A stretch of 14,795 bases of DNA from assembly GCA_036379355.1 (NCBI GenBank), contig DASVGV010000062.1:1-14795 (forward strand), read 5' to 3'. The notes under the pieces were generated by a model, which was given only the letters and a program-made list of their open reading frames with translations, was not told the origin of the DNA and did not search any database. This document shows, one piece after another, positions 13,750 to 14,795 of the stretch. The stretch's first letter is position 1; each line of letters starts with the position of its first letter. Source of the stretch: CAJCIY01 sp036379355. GTDB taxonomy: Bacteria; Actinomycetota; Actinomycetes; Mycobacteriales; CAJCIY01. The translations under genes were made by a program, and so were the position numbers.

Positions 13750-14277
13750 GTGTCCGTGTCCAACAGTTCGGCGGGGATCTCCCGTGTCCTGCTGGCGGCG
13801 CTGGTGGACGCGACGCTGGACCTGCCGGTTCTGCGCCGGTTGGCCCGCTTCTACCGGCATCTCGGATTCAACGTGCCGCGGTTCACGACGGCCGTCGGCG
13901 TCGGTGCGCTGCTGGGGATCGCAGCGGTGCGCCTGTTCCTGCTCGCCGCCCACAGCCAGCCGGGCTATCTCGCTGCCTACTTCGGGTTGATCGGCGCGGC
14001 TGCCTGCGTGGCCTGCGCCGCCATGCTCGTCGGACGCCGGCCGGCTCTCGTGCGGATCGGCTGGGCGCTCGGCAGCCTCGTGGCGCTCGCATCGCTGCTG
14101 ATGTACGTCGTCAGTCGCACGCTGGGCCTGCCGGACCTGCCGCAGGCGGTCGGACGCTGGGCGTACCCGCCGGGGACGTTCGCCATGGCGCTGTCGGCGC
14201 TGTTCCTCGCCATCCACGGCAGCGTGTTGACGGGGATGAACGTGGCATACCCGGATCGGCAGCCATGGCATGACTGA
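13750..14277 (+). CDS. Four-helix integral membrane protein of unknown function
   Basis: A 175-aa protein with helices at about 46-67, 74-95, 101-122 and 143-163, and a soluble N-terminal head containing LARFYRHLGFNVPRFTTAVG. Candidate heme ligands are few (His37, His68, His156), so a cytochrome role is not shown. I do not recognise a named family. GTG codons at 13744, 13750 and 13756 are in frame; GAGGT at 13741-13745 serves the second or third, and the longer frame to 13555 encodes low-complexity sequence that looks noncoding. It is followed after 36 bp by a b-type cytochrome/molybdoenzyme gene, so it is probably the small membrane partner or assembly factor of that enzyme (inference from position). 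Confidence 0.78.
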   Translation: MSVSNSSAGISRVLLAALVDATLDLPVLRRLARFYRHLGFNVPRFTTAVGVGALLGIAAVRLFLLAAHSQPGYLAAYFGLIGAAACVACAAMLVGRRPALVRIGWALGSLVALASLLMYVVSRTLGLPDLPQAVGRWAYPPGTFAMALSALFLAIHGSVLTGMNVAYPDRQPWHD

Positions 14278-14313
14278 CGTGACGAGCCGCCACTGGGGCC
14301 GCGGGAGGTACGT

Positions 14314-14795
14314 GTGACGACGCTGGACTACCCGGTCTGGCTGCGGGTGGAGCACTGGATCAACCTGCTGTTCGTGACGCTACTGATCCGCAGTGGGATC
14401 GAGATCCTGGCTACCCACCCACGGCTCTATCGGCGCAACGACAGCAAGCCCGGAACCGAGTTCGCGCGCTTCACGACGAAGACGATGCCGACCGACAAGC
14501 TCTACGACACGCTGGATGAGGAGGAGTCCTACTCCTCGATCGTCGCGCTGCCCGGGCACGGCAAGCTGGGTATGGGTCGGCACTGGCACTTCCTGAGCCT
14601 GCTCGGCTGGATCGGTACCGGGCTCGCTTACTACATCCTGCTGTTCGCGACCGGCCAGTGGCACCGCTACATCCCGTACTCGTGGAAGATCTTTCCCGAG
14701 GCATGGGACGACATTCTCACGTACCTGTCGTTCCAGCTGCCGCCGCTGTTGCCGGGGCAGCCGCTCGACGCGCTGCAGAAGCTGGTCTACGCGTC
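14314..14795 (+). CDS. Cytochrome b/molybdopterin oxidoreductase-like membrane protein, N-terminal part
   Basis: The first 160 codons of a gene that continues past the window end. It begins MTTLDYPVWLRVEHWINLLF, a helix with His14, then ILATHPRLYRRND and a soluble loop MPTDKLYDTLDEEESYSSI. A second helix follows after GMGRHWHFLSLLGWI (His90, His92), running into YYILLFATGQWHRYIPYSW. The histidines fit heme ligation in a formate dehydrogenase gamma/cytochrome b561-type subunit. The overall wording resembles actinobacterial proteins in which this membrane domain precedes a sulfite-oxidase-like molybdopterin domain; that second domain is not in view. GGGAGG at 14303-14308 sets the GTG at 14314 with 5 nt spacing. 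It probably forms an operon with the four-helix gene upstream. Confidence 0.83.
   Translation, partial: MTTLDYPVWLRVEHWINLLFVTLLIRSGIEILATHPRLYRRNDSKPGTEFARFTTKTMPTDKLYDTLDEEESYSSIVALPGHGKLGMGRHWHFLSLLGWIGTGLAYYILLFATGQWHRYIPYSWKIFPEAWDDILTYLSFQLPPLLPGQPLDALQKLVYA

Noticed and set aside
1..14795. Mobile elements, CRISPR arrays, tRNA or rRNA genes
   Set aside because: No transposase or integrase motifs, no regularly spaced repeats, and no tRNA-like or rRNA-like segments were seen by reading both strands.

Overview
The window is very GC-rich (roughly 70% by eye). It is densely coding on both strands, uses GTG and TTG starts as well as ATG, and carries actinobacterial families: a FadD19-like acyl-CoA synthetase, a SigE-type ECF sigma factor, a DUF3040-like small protein, and YVTN/YncE lipoproteins. 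It looks like chromosomal DNA of a high-GC actinomycete, perhaps near Pseudonocardiales or Frankiales, but genus cannot be decided from the sequence. No transposase, integrase, phage gene, CRISPR array, tRNA or rRNA was recognised.

Region 1 (1-5816) is metabolic. It holds the 3' end of a family-1 glycosyltransferase (+), a FadD-type acyl-CoA synthetase (-), a VOC/glyoxalase-fold protein with a CynX/NimT-type MFS permease (+, same reading frame, 24 bp apart), a zinc alcohol dehydrogenase resembling Rhodococcus ADH-A (-), and a DJ-1/PfpI stress protein (+). Two convergent gene pairs are separated by only 7 bp and 1 bp. A perfect 11-bp stem hairpin closes the region at 5824-5852.

Region 2 (5867-10000, all minus strand) is an envelope module. 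It contains a membrane-anchored metallophosphoesterase whose metal-binding motifs have largely decayed, a Kelch-like propeller lipoprotein, and a YncE-like propeller lipoprotein. The Kelch-like gene has its own upstream dyad (TACTAC-N6-GTAGTA), and a nested hairpin ends the YncE-like gene. The YncE-like gene is head-to-head, and apparently overlapping, with a four-histidine ferric-reductase-like membrane cytochrome (+). Five copies of GGATGC/GCATCC within 89 bp lie just upstream of that cytochrome gene.

Region 3 (10927-12756, +) is regulatory: a short DUF3040-like protein, an ECF sigma factor, and a translationally coupled single-pass membrane protein that is probably its anti-sigma partner.

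Region 4 (12867-14795) has a GPR1/FUN34/YaaH-family membrane protein gene (-) broken by a one-base frameshift. Divergent from it is an operon (+) of a four-helix membrane protein and the N-terminal half of a b-type cytochrome/molybdopterin oxidoreductase that runs off the window. A perfect 16-bp palindrome lies in the intergenic region before this operon.

No single wholly new system is proven. The parts most worth following are the degenerate phosphoesterase with two propeller lipoproteins, and the clustered operator-like repeats at the lipoprotein/cytochrome divergent pair. All functions are inferred from sequence reading without database searches.
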